From: Motacilla alba alba
Lineage: Eukaryota > Chordata > Aves > Passeriformes > Motacillidae
Assembly (NCBI RefSeq): GCF_015832195.1
Contig: NW_024037374.1
Span: 2,170,001-2,234,000 of the forward strand
Length of the DNA: 64,000 nt
Reading direction: 5' to 3'
The notes beneath the pieces were generated by a model that was given only the letters and a program-made list of their open reading frames with translations, made no database searches and was not told the DNA's origin. Numbering within the stretch: position 1 is the first letter of the stretch; each line of letters opens with the position of its first letter. Of the stretch, positions 33,545 through 44,240 are shown one piece after another. The translations under genes and the position numbers were made by a program.

Positions 33545-35765
33545 TGCTCCCAGCATCAGCCAAGTTGCTCCCAGTCATTCCCCATTATGCTGAAGTTTGG
33601 CCCAAGCATGCTCCCAGTTGCTCCCACTTTGATCCAATGTGTTCCCAGTTCTCCCAGTTGCCCCTAGTATAATCCCAGTCACTCCCAGTGTGATCCCAGT
33701 ATGATCCCAGTGTCTCCCAGCAGAGCCCCAGTCACTCACACTTGCCCCCAGTTGCCCCCAGCATGGTCCCAGTTGCCCCCAGCACATTCCCAGTGGTTCC
33801 CAGTGTGGTTCCAGTCCCCTGCATGGTCTCAGGCACTCCCAGTATATCCCAGTTGCCCTGAACATTCTCGTAGTCATTGCCAGGCGCTCCCAGTTACCTC
33901 AGCGTGGTTCAGCTGCCCCCAGTTTTATCCCAGTCACTGCCAGTCCATCCCCGTTGTCACCAGCATGCATCCTGTCATTCCCAGTTGCTCCCAGTGTGTA
34001 CACAGACAGCTCCCAGCATGAGCCTGGTAGCTTCCAGTAACCCCCAGCCACGGTCATTGACACCCTCTATAATCCCAGTGTGATTCCAGGAACTTGCAGT
34101 CTAACTCCAGTCACTCCCAGTGTGATTGTAGTGGCCTCCAGTGTGATCCCAGTTGTTCCCTGTCAATGCCAGCATGACCCCAGTAGCCTCCAGTATGATC
34201 CTCATGGCTCCCAGTCTCTCCCAGTATATCCCAGTCACCCCCAGCATGCTCCCAGTCACTCCCACTTCCTCCCAGTTGCTTCCAGCCTGATTCCAGTTGC
34301 TCACAGCCACTCCCAGTCAATCCCAGTATGATTCCAGTCACCCTCAATGTGATCCCAGTCTCAGCCAGCATGGACCCAGCTGCTCCCACTGTGATCCCAG
34401 TATGAACCCATTTGCTGCCAGAAGAGCTCCTGTTGTTCCCAGTTTCTGCCAGTGTGATCCCTAGAATATTCCAGTTGTCCCTAGAATAGTCCCAGTCCCT
34501 CTCAGCACAGTCCTACTCACTCCCAGTTGCCCCCAGCATGGTCCCAGCTGTTCCCACTGTGCTCCAAATTCCTCACAGTATGGTCACAGACACTCCCAGT
34601 ATATCCCAGTGTGCCCAGTAAGGTTCTGGTCCTCTCAGAATGACCCCAGTCTTTCCCAGTTACTCCCAGTTGCCTCCAGCACGATCCCAGTTTCTGACAG
34701 TTGCCCAAAGTGTCGTGCCAGTTGCTCCCAGTTATGGTCTCAGTCCCCTCAACATGGTTCCAGTACCTTCCAGTTGCTCCCAGTGTTTGCACATTTTCCT
34801 CCCAACATGGGCCCAGGAGCTCCCAGTAACCCCCAGTCAGGATCCATTCACAGCCCCTGTAATCCCAGTGGCTCCCAGTCACTCCCAGTATGGCTACAAC
34901 CACCCCCAGTATGACCCCAGTCACTGCCAGTATGATTCCAGTCATGCCCAGAGTGACTCCCTGTCACTCCCAGTGTGGGCCCAGTTGCTCCCAGTCACCT
35001 CCAGCATGGTTCCAGTCACAGCCAGCACCTTTCCAGTCACTCCCATCCTGGTTGCAGTAGGATCCCAGTCATTCTCAGATATTCCCAGTCCTATTCCAGT
35101 CATTCCCAGTCAGTTCCAGTAGGATTCCAGTATGACCCCAGCATGGGCACAGCTGCTCCCATTATCATCCAGTGTGGTTCCAGTTGCTCCCATTTAGCCC
35201 CACTGTGGTTTCAGTCTCTCCCAGTATATCCCAGGTTCTCCCAGCATGTTCCCATTCACTCCCCGTCAATCCTCAGTTGCTTCCAGCCTGATCCCAGTTG
35301 CTCACAGCCACTCCCAGTCACCCTCAGTGCAATCCTTGTTGCTGCCAGTATGATTCCAGTCTCCCCCAGCATGGCCCAGGTGCTCCCACTGTGATCCCAG
35401 TAGGATGCCAGTTGCCCCAAGCATGGTTCCAGTCACTCCCTGTTCCTCTGAGTGTGATCCCAGTTGCCCCCAGTATAGTCCCAGTCACTCCACAGATGAT
35501 CCCAGTCCCTCCCAGTATGGTCCGAGTCATGCCCAGTTACCCCCAGTTACCCTCACTCCCAGTTGCCCTCAGCATGGGATCCCAGTTCTCCCCAGCATGG
35601 TTTCCATTGTTCCCAGTGTGGTTTCTGTCACCCCAGAATGGTCACAGACACTCCCAGTGTATCCAAGTTGCTCTCAGCATGTCTGTTGTCATTCCCAGTC
35701 ACTCCCAGTGGTCCCAGTAAGGTTCCAGTTACCCCAGTAGAGCCCAGTCTATCCCAGGGATGCCA
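33545..35765 (-). repeat. CCCAGT minisatellite, 2.2 kb
   Basis: More than 150 CCCAGT cores with spacers of about 4-7 bases (for example CACTCCCAGTGTGATCCCAG). The orientation is opposite to 31768-32270, so the two arrays flank the CpG segment in inverted fashion. ORFs through it are artefacts. Confidence 0.9.
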
Positions 35766-36450
<685 letters not shown>

Positions 36451-36511
36451 AAACCAGGTTTCCCATTCCCAAACCTAGGTTGAATAGAGAAGGAGGCTTT
36501 CAGAAAGGAAT

Positions 36512-37381
36512 ATGCCCCAGGACACCCAGGCAGGTGAGGAGGAAGTCAGTGCCCCTTTCCCCCTCTCTCCTGCTCCATCTCCCAGCCCAGCATGGCCTCC
36601 GGCTGCAGGACAACCCTGCTGCCAACGCTGTCCTGCTGGGGATGCCCTGGGGAGATCTCCTTCCCCTTCCCTCTGGCACGGAGGCAAATCCCATCCTCTC
36701 CTTGTCGTTCCTCCCCCAGACAAGGAGCTGGGGATGGAAACCAGGGAGGACAAATCCCCACAGCAGAACCTCGTCTGAGAGGCCGTTTTGAGTGACTCCA
36801 GGGCACAGGAATCCAATGGGGTAGAAAAGCCGCGGAGATCTTGCAGGAGGAAGGGCTGCAAAGCCAGCCCAGGGTGCTCTGAGGAGGAAAGACCCACCCT
36901 CTACCAGGTAGGTGGACAGAGCTTCAGCCAGAGCTCAGAGCTGGTGGTCCATGAGCAGCTTCACAATGTGGAGAAGCCCTACAAGTGCTTGGAGTGTGGG
37001 AAGAGCTTCAGGCAGAGCAGCACCCTGATCCGCCACCAGATGATCCATACTGGAGAATGGCCCTACGACTGTGGGGAATGTGGGAAGGGCTTCAGCTGCA
37101 GCTCTGTACTCATCATCCACCAACGCATCCACTCTGAGGAGAGGCCCTACGAGTGTCCCGAGTGTCAGAAGAGGTTTCAGACCAGCTCCAGTCTCCTCCA
37201 GCACCAGTGGATTCACACCGAGGAGAAGCCCTTCCGCTGCCCCGACTGTGGGAAGGGCTTCAAGCAAAACTTCAATCTCGTCAGGCACCGGCGCATCCAC
37301 ACTGGGGAGAGGCCCTACGAGTGTCCCCAGTGTGGGACGAGTTTCACCCAGAGCTCTACTTTGATCAGACCCCGTGCTCCT
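36512..37381 (+). pseudogene. C2H2 zinc-finger gene, truncated by an LTR
   Basis: The predicted start is ATG 36512 (MPQDTQA). Exon 1 ends at 36533 (CAG|GTGAGG) and exon 2 starts after CCCCCAG at 36720, continuing [19 protein letters not shown]. This start and linker are typical of a large bird zinc-finger family. A TGA then interrupts the frame at about 36777, and the frame continues past it. Finger 1 (about 36905) has lost both cysteines; fingers 2-5 are canonical ([32 protein letters not shown], each with HxxxH and TGE-type linkers). Finger 6 starts CPQCGTSF but is cut before its histidines where an LTR begins. It would have been a nuclear DNA-binding protein; four intact fingers alone are unlikely to be a full product. 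Confidence 0.8.
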
Positions 37382-37798
37382 TGTTGGGAAGACACCTGGC
37401 TGGTGGTCTCCACGTCCTCCTGTGTAGCAGGCCCAGGGCCTGCAAGGGCTCCCTGGCGTTCAGCAGCCTAAGATAGGAAATGCCGAGTCATGATGACTGG
37501 ACCTTAGAAGCCGCTCTCTTCCGCCTTTGGACCCTTGCTTATCTCTCTGTAAGACTATAGGTCACTTTCCTTAGACCCTTACTATTGGACAATTTCTAAA
37601 ACCCCTGTAACCTATATAAAGGGCTCCTTTTGCCCAGCTTGTTAGAAGAGCTGTCCCTGAGAACCTTCGTAGAAGATCCTAATTTCGTAGAAGATCCTAA
37701 TAAAGACTTTCCTGCAGAACCTCACACGGCGCTTCTCCTCTCTCTCCCTGTGTCTGCCTGCCTGCGGCACCTAGCAAGCTAAGGGCTGAAATCACACA
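37382..37798 (+). mobile_element. ERV LTR inserted in the zinc-finger exon
   Basis: Begins TGTTGGGAAGACACC inside finger 6. It has TATATAAA at 37613 and AATAAA at 37699, the order of an LTR promoter and poly(A) site. A 17-bp block (TCGTAGAAGATCCTAAT) is repeated in tandem near 37668-37701. The right end (ATCACACA) is a guess and no target-site duplication was found. It looks like a class II (ERVK-type) LTR by general form. Confidence 0.65.
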
Positions 37799-38880
37799 AT
37801 GAGCTGATAATCACTAAAGAGATGATTTCACTGAAGCTTGCTAAGGCAGCCTGTGGCTGAGACCTGCCTAGGAACTCAGACAAGCCGTGACGAGCAGGGC
37901 AGCGCTATCCAGATTCATTGCAGCCCGCTGAGACACCCCGAAACCCAGCAGAAGCCACATTAGTTCTGTGCCACTCTCATACTTGTAAAATGTTTCCTCC
38001 TTCCAAATAATGTAAATCTACCCTCATTCATTTGAAACATATTGACCCTTGTTCTGTCACTGAAGATTTGGGAGAAAATAACTTTGACCACAATTTTCCC
38101 ATTTTCGCAGACCTTGGAAAGGAACCAAAAATCTCCCAAGATGGGGTTTGGAGGCCTCATCCCATGAGCAGCAGGTAGAGGCTGAGGGCTCTGGGCTCAG
38201 TGGTGTGGAGACTGAGGACAGAACAGGAGTAGCCTTGCAGGGACTGAAGGGTGGTTTCAGCGAGGCTGGAGCTTTTCTTCCTAGAGGATATAAGCATGAG
38301 AAGGGAACAATGGCACCAAGGGCAGCTGGGGAGGCCCAGACTGGACACCAGGAGAAAGGAATTTCCCTGCAGGGCAGGGCTGTGGTGCAGCACGTGCCCC
38401 AGAAGGAGCCTGGAGCAGCCCAAGGCTTTGTGTGGGCAGGCAGAGGCAGGTAGGAGGCAGAGCTGTCAGCAAAGGAAGGGGCCAGCCAGGTGGGGCAGCC
38501 GGGGCATGACGACAGCCTGCAGGGACAGAGGCGCAGGGCAGGGACACCGTAGGACAGCCTGGGCTGCACAGGGCACAGGGATGGGCAGCAGCTGCAAGGC
38601 CCTGACAGAGCCAACTTGGGCAGCACTTGGGCCATGGCTGCTGGCCCTGGGCCTGAGGCCACGAGGGGACAAGTGACCCTTGCAGCCCTGGGGCCTCATT
38701 GCCTCCTTGTCCCTGCTCAGCAGCCTGGCAGGGGCCGCCCCATGCTCCTGCCCTTGGCATTGCACATCCCCACATGCCAGTGCCCATCCCGGGAAGAGCC
38801 CTGAGCAAGGAGGGAGGGACAGGATCTGCCTTGCCAGGGGCTGGGGCTCAGGCCTTGGCCCTTTGCATTCCTGAAACACA
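37799..38880. other. Intergenic, partly duplicated at 63636-64000
   Basis: 38423-38790 is repeated almost exactly at 63636-64000. The finger-6 histidines and the rest of the zinc-finger exon do not reappear downstream of the LTR. No gene was supported. Confidence 0.5.
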
Positions 38881-39350
38881 TCCAGCTTTGCTCAGCACCA
38901 GGGACACCTTTGCCTTGCTTGTCCCCAGCTGTCATCACTGCCTCCAGTGTTCTGCTCTGGCTGGAACCTGGGGACACTATCTCAGTCATGTCCCTCAGAA
39001 GGTTCTATTTAATGTATGAGAAACTTCTGTGTTTCAATATCTTTTTGAATTTGAGAAAATTTTTGAGGCCTCTCTGAGGGACTGAGTCTGATGCAAAGAG
39101 TACCAAAGCCCCAGAGGGTCATTAAAGTCCTTGTGCTGTGTCTGTGCTGCTGAGCTGGGCCGGGCTCCTGGCCCAGAGGCAGCTCCTGGCAAGGGCAGTG
39201 CTGCAGAGAGACAGCTCTGGCCAGGAGCAGCTCCTGTGCACAGCCCAGCAGGGCTGGGGCACTGCCAGGGCAGCTCAGGGACACGAGCAGGGCACAGACA
39301 GAGCTCACAGGGGCTCAGCACTGGCAGGGGCTGGGGCATGTCCCAGAGGG
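38881..39350 (+). other. Orphan copy of the receptor 5' flank
   Basis: Shares the CTGTCATCACTGCCT, GGGTCATTAAAGTCC and CTGCTGAGCTGGGC blocks of 5460-5860 in order, but diverges before the splice donor and has no receptor after it. It passes straight into a TGACATCA array. Confidence 0.7.
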
Positions 39351-40075
39351 GGCTGTGTCACAGCAGCACCTCTGTGGCTGTGTCACAGAGGCACAGAGCA
39401 GCTGTGATGTCAGCAAGGGGCTGTGTGACAGCCCAGAGTGGGCTGTGTGAGGTCACAGACTGGACTATGACATCAAAGAGTATTTTTTTTGAGGTCACTG
39501 AGCAGCTACAGCATCATAGAGGGGAGCATGTGACATCACAGAGCAATCCGTGGCATCATGTCATGGCTGTGTGACATCATAGAGCGGGATGTGAGGTCAA
39601 AGTGTGTGCTGTGACATTAGAGAGTGGTAGTATGACATCACAGAGAGGGTTTTGTGACATCAGTGATGGGGTTGTGACATCACAGAGCTGTCTGTGCCAT
39701 CATAGAGTAGGGTGTAAGGCCATGGAGCAGATCTTGCCATCATAGAGAGTGGCTCTGTGACATCAGTGAATAGGTTGTGACATCACTGGGTGGCCATGTA
39801 ACATCATAGAGCAGGCTGTGACATCACAGTGTGACTTTGTGACATCACCAAGTCTTCTGTGACATCAATGAACAGCTGTATGACATCACAAGGGGACATC
39901 ACAGGGGGACATCACAGGGAGGCTCTGTGACATCATAGGGGGCTGTGTGACATCACATGAAGGCAGTGTGACATCACAGAGATGATTATGTGACATCTCA
40001 GATTAGGCTGTGACATCACAGATTAGGCAGTGTGAAATCACAGGGGCTGTGTGAGGTCACTGGGGAGGTCACTCT
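39351..40075. repeat. TGACATCA-motif minisatellite, longest copy
   Basis: At least 15 exact GACATCA motifs in about 700 bp, mostly as TGTGACATCACAG, spaced about 20-40 bp. It ends in a GC-rich flank matching 11430-11560. Confidence 0.85.
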
Positions 40076-40328
40076 GCTCTGGCCCCCCCTCACAGTTCCC
40101 CCAGAGCAGTCCAACACTGCTCGTGCACAGAGGGGTCCCCTGTCCCCCCGGGTCTCCCCGCCCCCAGTGCCGTAGCCTCTCCTAGAGGATGTTCCATGAG
40201 ATCGACCCCAGAGCCTGACACGGGGATGGGGGGCTGGGCCCATGGGGGGTGGGACAGGGGGACAGGGACCCCCCGGCAGCGTCCCCGTGTCCCCCAGGGC
40301 CAGAGCCTGGGCCAGGGCTCCTTCACCC
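40076..40328. other. Flank shared with 11441 and 58066
   Basis: Contains CACAGTT-CCC, GTCCAACACTG and GCCTGACA blocks common to the three TGACATCA loci. No gene. Confidence 0.5.
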
Positions 40329-41480
40329 TGTTATGAACAAGGGCTTGGGAGCGCTGAAAAAATCCCCGGCAAGGGATCAGCAAAAACCAGATTTAATATT
40401 CAGCAACAGCACCACCAAGTTCCTTGGCAAGAGTCACTCTGCTCCTGACTGGACACTTCAGGCACAGCAAGGAAACAAAGCAACAACAAAAGAAAACAAG
40501 ATCCAGGAAATCAAACCAGAAATGAACCGAGAACTGTCCCTGTGTTTGTGTGTGACAAAAGAACAATGAGGAAAGGATAAAAGGAATACAGCCCAAAAGC
40601 TGAAGAGAGGTAAAAGTTAACAGGATTTGACTTATACCTTAACCTTAACTTCTACCTTAAACTTCACAATTTAGCAAAAGAACAGCACTTAAGAGGATTT
40701 AACCTAACTTAAAACCTATGACTTAGCAATTTAAAAAGAGGAATATTATTTAACAATATTTACCTTAGTTGTAACTTATATTAAACTTAACAACTTAGCA
40801 AAAGAACTCTTAGCTGCATTTAATTTAGCTTGGACCTTGTGATTTAACCTTACCTAAAGGCCTGACTGACTCAGCTATCCAAGGCACTCAAGCCCCTCAG
40901 AGAGCAGCATTTCTGCCCCATTTCCCCAGCACAGGCACTCCTGTGTGCACACAGACACCAAGAGTCAGTGCAAGGCACCTGTGAGAAATTCCCCTGAGGG
41001 CAGGGAAATGCTCACTGGGGAGGCTTTGGCATCTCCCCAGCGGGCAAAGGGTTGAGCCTGGAGGAGTGGGGGGATCGGCCCAGGCTCCATCGTTGTTCGG
41101 TGATCCCCGAGTGCAGCAAACGGGAGAGTTCCCGGCTGGGAGAGGCCCCACTCCAAGGGAGTCGCTGGCCCAGGAGAGCTCCAAGGGCTCCTTTTGGAGC
41201 GCTGTTTGTAGGGCCCCAAGAGAGGGGCTTCAGTCCCAGCAATGGTTCATCCTGGCCGCACTCGGCATCAGCAGCTTTCTTTGGCAGTGTGAGAACAGGG
41301 ATGTTGTGGCACTGAGGGAACAAAACCAGTTCCCAGGGCTGCTCCTACAGAAAGCAGGAGCTCCTTGGGCAGCAGCAGTGCCTGGGGCAGCCAGTGTTTG
41401 TGATGAGCTGCAGAGGAGCTGAGCCCAGGGGCTGCTGGCCAAGGCCGAGGCCCAAGGAGCATTTCTCAGCTGGCAGGGCG
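40329..41480 (-). other. LTR-like sequence, antisense (boundaries uncertain)
   Basis: Plus strand begins TGTTATGAACAAGGGC. The minus strand has an AATATTAAATC signal near 40390 before that end. The interior 40600-40880 is AT-rich with recurring TTTAACCTTA/AACTTAACAA pieces. The rest is GC-rich without a gene. Confidence 0.35.
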
Positions 41481-41514
41481 GCCTGAGAAGGGGAGGGGGG
41501 AATGCAGCAGCACA

Positions 41515-42240
41515 GGGCCCATGGAACCAAGGGACCACTGTGACCCTGTGGGGCCCTGTGAGACCAAGGGACCACTGTGACACTGTGGGGCCTCATGGAA
41601 TCATGGAGAGCACTGTGACATTGCAAGGCCTCATGGAACCACAGGGACCATTATGACACTTTGGGGTGTCACGGGACCATGCGGCCATTGTGACACTGTG
41701 AGACTCCATGGAGCCAAAAGTCCTTTGTGACATTGCAAGGCCTCATGGAACCATGGAAAGACCATTAGGACACTTCACAGCCTCATGGAACCCAGGAGAC
41801 CATTGGGACACTGTGGGGCCCCATGGAATAAGCAAAGCACTGGGACACTGTGAGGCCTCATGGAACCAGTGAGAACATTGTGACCCTGGGGGTCCCCACA
41901 GAACCAAGAGCATCATTGTGATACTGTGAGGCCTCAGGAAACCAAGAAGACCTTGTGACACTGCAGGGCTGCATGGAACCAAAGGTCCATTGTGACATTG
42001 CAGGGCCGCGTGTCATCAGGGGTCCATTGTGACACCAGGGATCCAAAGGAGACCACTGTGATACTTCAAGGCCCCATGGGAATCATTGGGACCATTGTGA
42101 CACTGCGGGGCCTTATGAAACCTAGAGGCCACTGTGACATTGTGGGACCCCATTGAACCAAGGGTCTATAGTGACACTGCAAGTCTTCTTCTAATCAAGG
42201 CACCATTGTGACACTATGGGGCCCCATAAAACCAAGGGCA
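41515..42240 (+). repeat. 37-bp minisatellite array
   Basis: About 19 units in plus orientation, ending in the conserved junction (CACAGAACAGGTCTGGCTGG at 42240). Confidence 0.9.
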
Positions 42241-42800
42241 CACAGAACAGGTCTGGCTGGTTTGGCCTCCCCTGGAATCCCTGACTGGTCCAGCTGACCT
42301 TGGCATGTTGAGGGTCTATTATCTGCTACTGAAAAACAGGCTCCATGCTTTCCTTGCTATGGAAAAGAACTGTCCTTCTCCTCCAAGCACCCATGGTCAG
42401 AATTGGGATTTCACCTCCCAGTTTCCTAATATCCAGGGATTGTTCCCATAGGAATGGTGCGAGGACAAGTCTGGCTGGCAGTGGTTTCACAAGGGTCATT
42501 TCCCATCAGTCCCCAAAACATTGGGGAAGGCTCTGTGCTTTCCTTCCTATGGGAAAGAACAGTCCTGCTTCTCCAGGCGCCCATGGGTGAGATTGGGATT
42601 CCACCTCCAAAATTCCTTAAATCCAAAGACTGCTCCCAGACAAAATCTGCCATTGCTGACAAGTCTGGCTGGCCTTGGACTAGTGAGGCTCTCGCCATCC
42701 TTCCAACACTAGGGCTCCGTGCTTTCCTTCCTATGGAAAAGAACTGTCCTTCTTGTCCAGGAGCCCATGGCTAAATTGGGATTTCACCTCCAACATTGCC
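42241..42800 (+). repeat. ~190-bp satellite, about 3 units
   Basis: Anchors GCTTTCCTTCCTATGG at 42348, 42537 and 42720 (spacing about 185-190). Confidence 0.88.
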
Positions 42801-42952
42801 AGTTATGACAGACTGGAGGAGATTGTTGGCTTGAAACATTTTGTATGGGGGGGAGGAAGGGGCAGGTCCAGCCTTGCCCTGCCCTGCAAGCCCAGCACTG
42901 CCCTGCCCTGCAAGCCCAATCCCCCCAGAGCCTCTATCCCAGCCCAGCAGTG
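42801..42952. other. 5' flank of the provirus
   Basis: Matches the reverse complement of 28215-28350 up to CAGCCCAGCAGTG, where the LTR begins. The locus at 28214/28215 is therefore the empty-site paralogue. Confidence 0.75.
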
Positions 42953-43677
42953 TGTCCTAGGGTGACGTTATGATGCTTGTATCCCCATTTGTGTGTTCTG
43001 TTTATGCTGGATATTATGTTCTGTGCCTTCAAGACTGGCTCTGAAGAGTGAATGTTTTGTTTTGGGTTTTGTTATCAGCCCGCTCCCCCACGGCTGGCGG
43101 GACACAGAGACAGGGAGTACATAGCGCGGCTTTTGCTTTTTGCTGGGCTTTCTGCTTTGCTCTTGCTCTGGCTTCTGCTTGCTCCTGCTTCGCTCTTGCT
43201 TTTGCTTTTGCTTCTGCTCATTAGCTAGTTTAGCTAAGCAGTCAAATTTTTTTTTTCCCCTGGACTGTTTTTTTTTCTTTTTCCTTTTTTTCCTTTTTCC
43301 TTTTTCCCTTTTTTTTTCCTCCCCTTTTTGGAACTACTTGAACCTGCTCTGGACTAGGACCTGGAAACACCGAGAGCTTGCACCTCGTGGCTTGTAGCAG
43401 CCATCTCCAGCGCCGGAGGGACCGACAACAGAGCAACCACCCCCCAGGAGAGACTTTCTGAATTTGTCATCCTTTTCAGAGTGGTGAAGGAGTGTTATCA
43501 TCTGGTATTGTTCATTCTGTGTGCTGGGGGTGCTGTGCCTGGTAAATAAACAGGTTCTTTCCACTTCTCTCCGAGGAATCCTTCCCGAACCAGCTGGAGG
43601 GAGGGGCTGTGTGGGTTTGCTTTCTGGAGGGGCTTGCTTTTGCAGGTTTTCTCTCAAATTTGCCCTAAACTAGGACA
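42953..43677 (+). mobile_element. Provirus 5' LTR, 725 bp
   Basis: TGTCCTAG...CTAGGACA, an 8-bp inverted end pair. Contains pyrimidine-rich GCTTTTGCTT-type repeats (43128-43220) and long T runs that the 3' LTR lacks. AATAAA near 43545. Confidence 0.88.
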
Positions 43678-43682
43678 AAATT

Positions 43683-43702
43683 TGGCGCCCAACGTGTGGG
43701 GC
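43683..43702 (+). promoter_or_regulatory. Primer binding site, tRNA-Lys type with 2-nt insertion
   Basis: TGGCGCCCAACGTG-TGGGGC matches the lysine tRNA 3' end except for an added TG. It lies five bases after the LTR. The insertion would weaken priming. Confidence 0.75.
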
Positions 43703-44240
43703 AGTGTGAGAGAGTGGAAAAAACCCTGTTTTGAGTGCATTTTGTTTGCCATTACTCTGTGTTGTTATATAGTTATATGTTATAGGCATGTTTTTTGAAT
43801 TCATAATGTCTCTTGGGGTGAGGGCTTGCATGCATTTCTGGTCCCTAGGGTTTTTTGAGATCTTAATACCTCTATGGTCCCTAGGTTTATTTTCTTATCC
43901 AGAAATAGTTCTAGTATTTTCCCTAATACGTAGTTTTTATAGCAGAGGGGCTGTGACTAGAATAGCTATCCTGCTGGGCTTGGTGGTAATGATTTGTAAG
44001 AAGTTTATAAACATGCTGGGGTCTGTTCCAGGTATGAATGGTTCATGGCTATGGTTATACATCCAGTTTGTTAAAGGAGGAGCAGAGAATGAGGCTTTTC
44101 AGCCTTTGCTTTCCTTCTTCTCCTCTGAATCTGTCACATCATAATTGGAGAATGTTCCGTTTCCTCTGAATGTTAAAGAGACCATCTTCCTGGTGTTTAA
44201 TCTGGTAAGCTTCCTCTATACAGTTAGCAGCTCCTCTAGA
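43703..44240 (+). other. Provirus untranslated leader
   Basis: Contains short ORFs only. The gag frame is open from 44145 but the first ATG is at 44241. Confidence 0.6.

Noticed and set aside
32658..33593. Long ORFs on both strands (293-311 codons) in the CpG region
   Set aside because: GC-rich sequence with few stops; both strands open at once, proline/glycine-rich, no domain, and not preserved in the related CpG segment at 35970.
33545..35765. Telomeric or interstitial telomere repeat
   Set aside because: The core is CCCAGT/ACTGGG with variable spacers, not TTAGGG.
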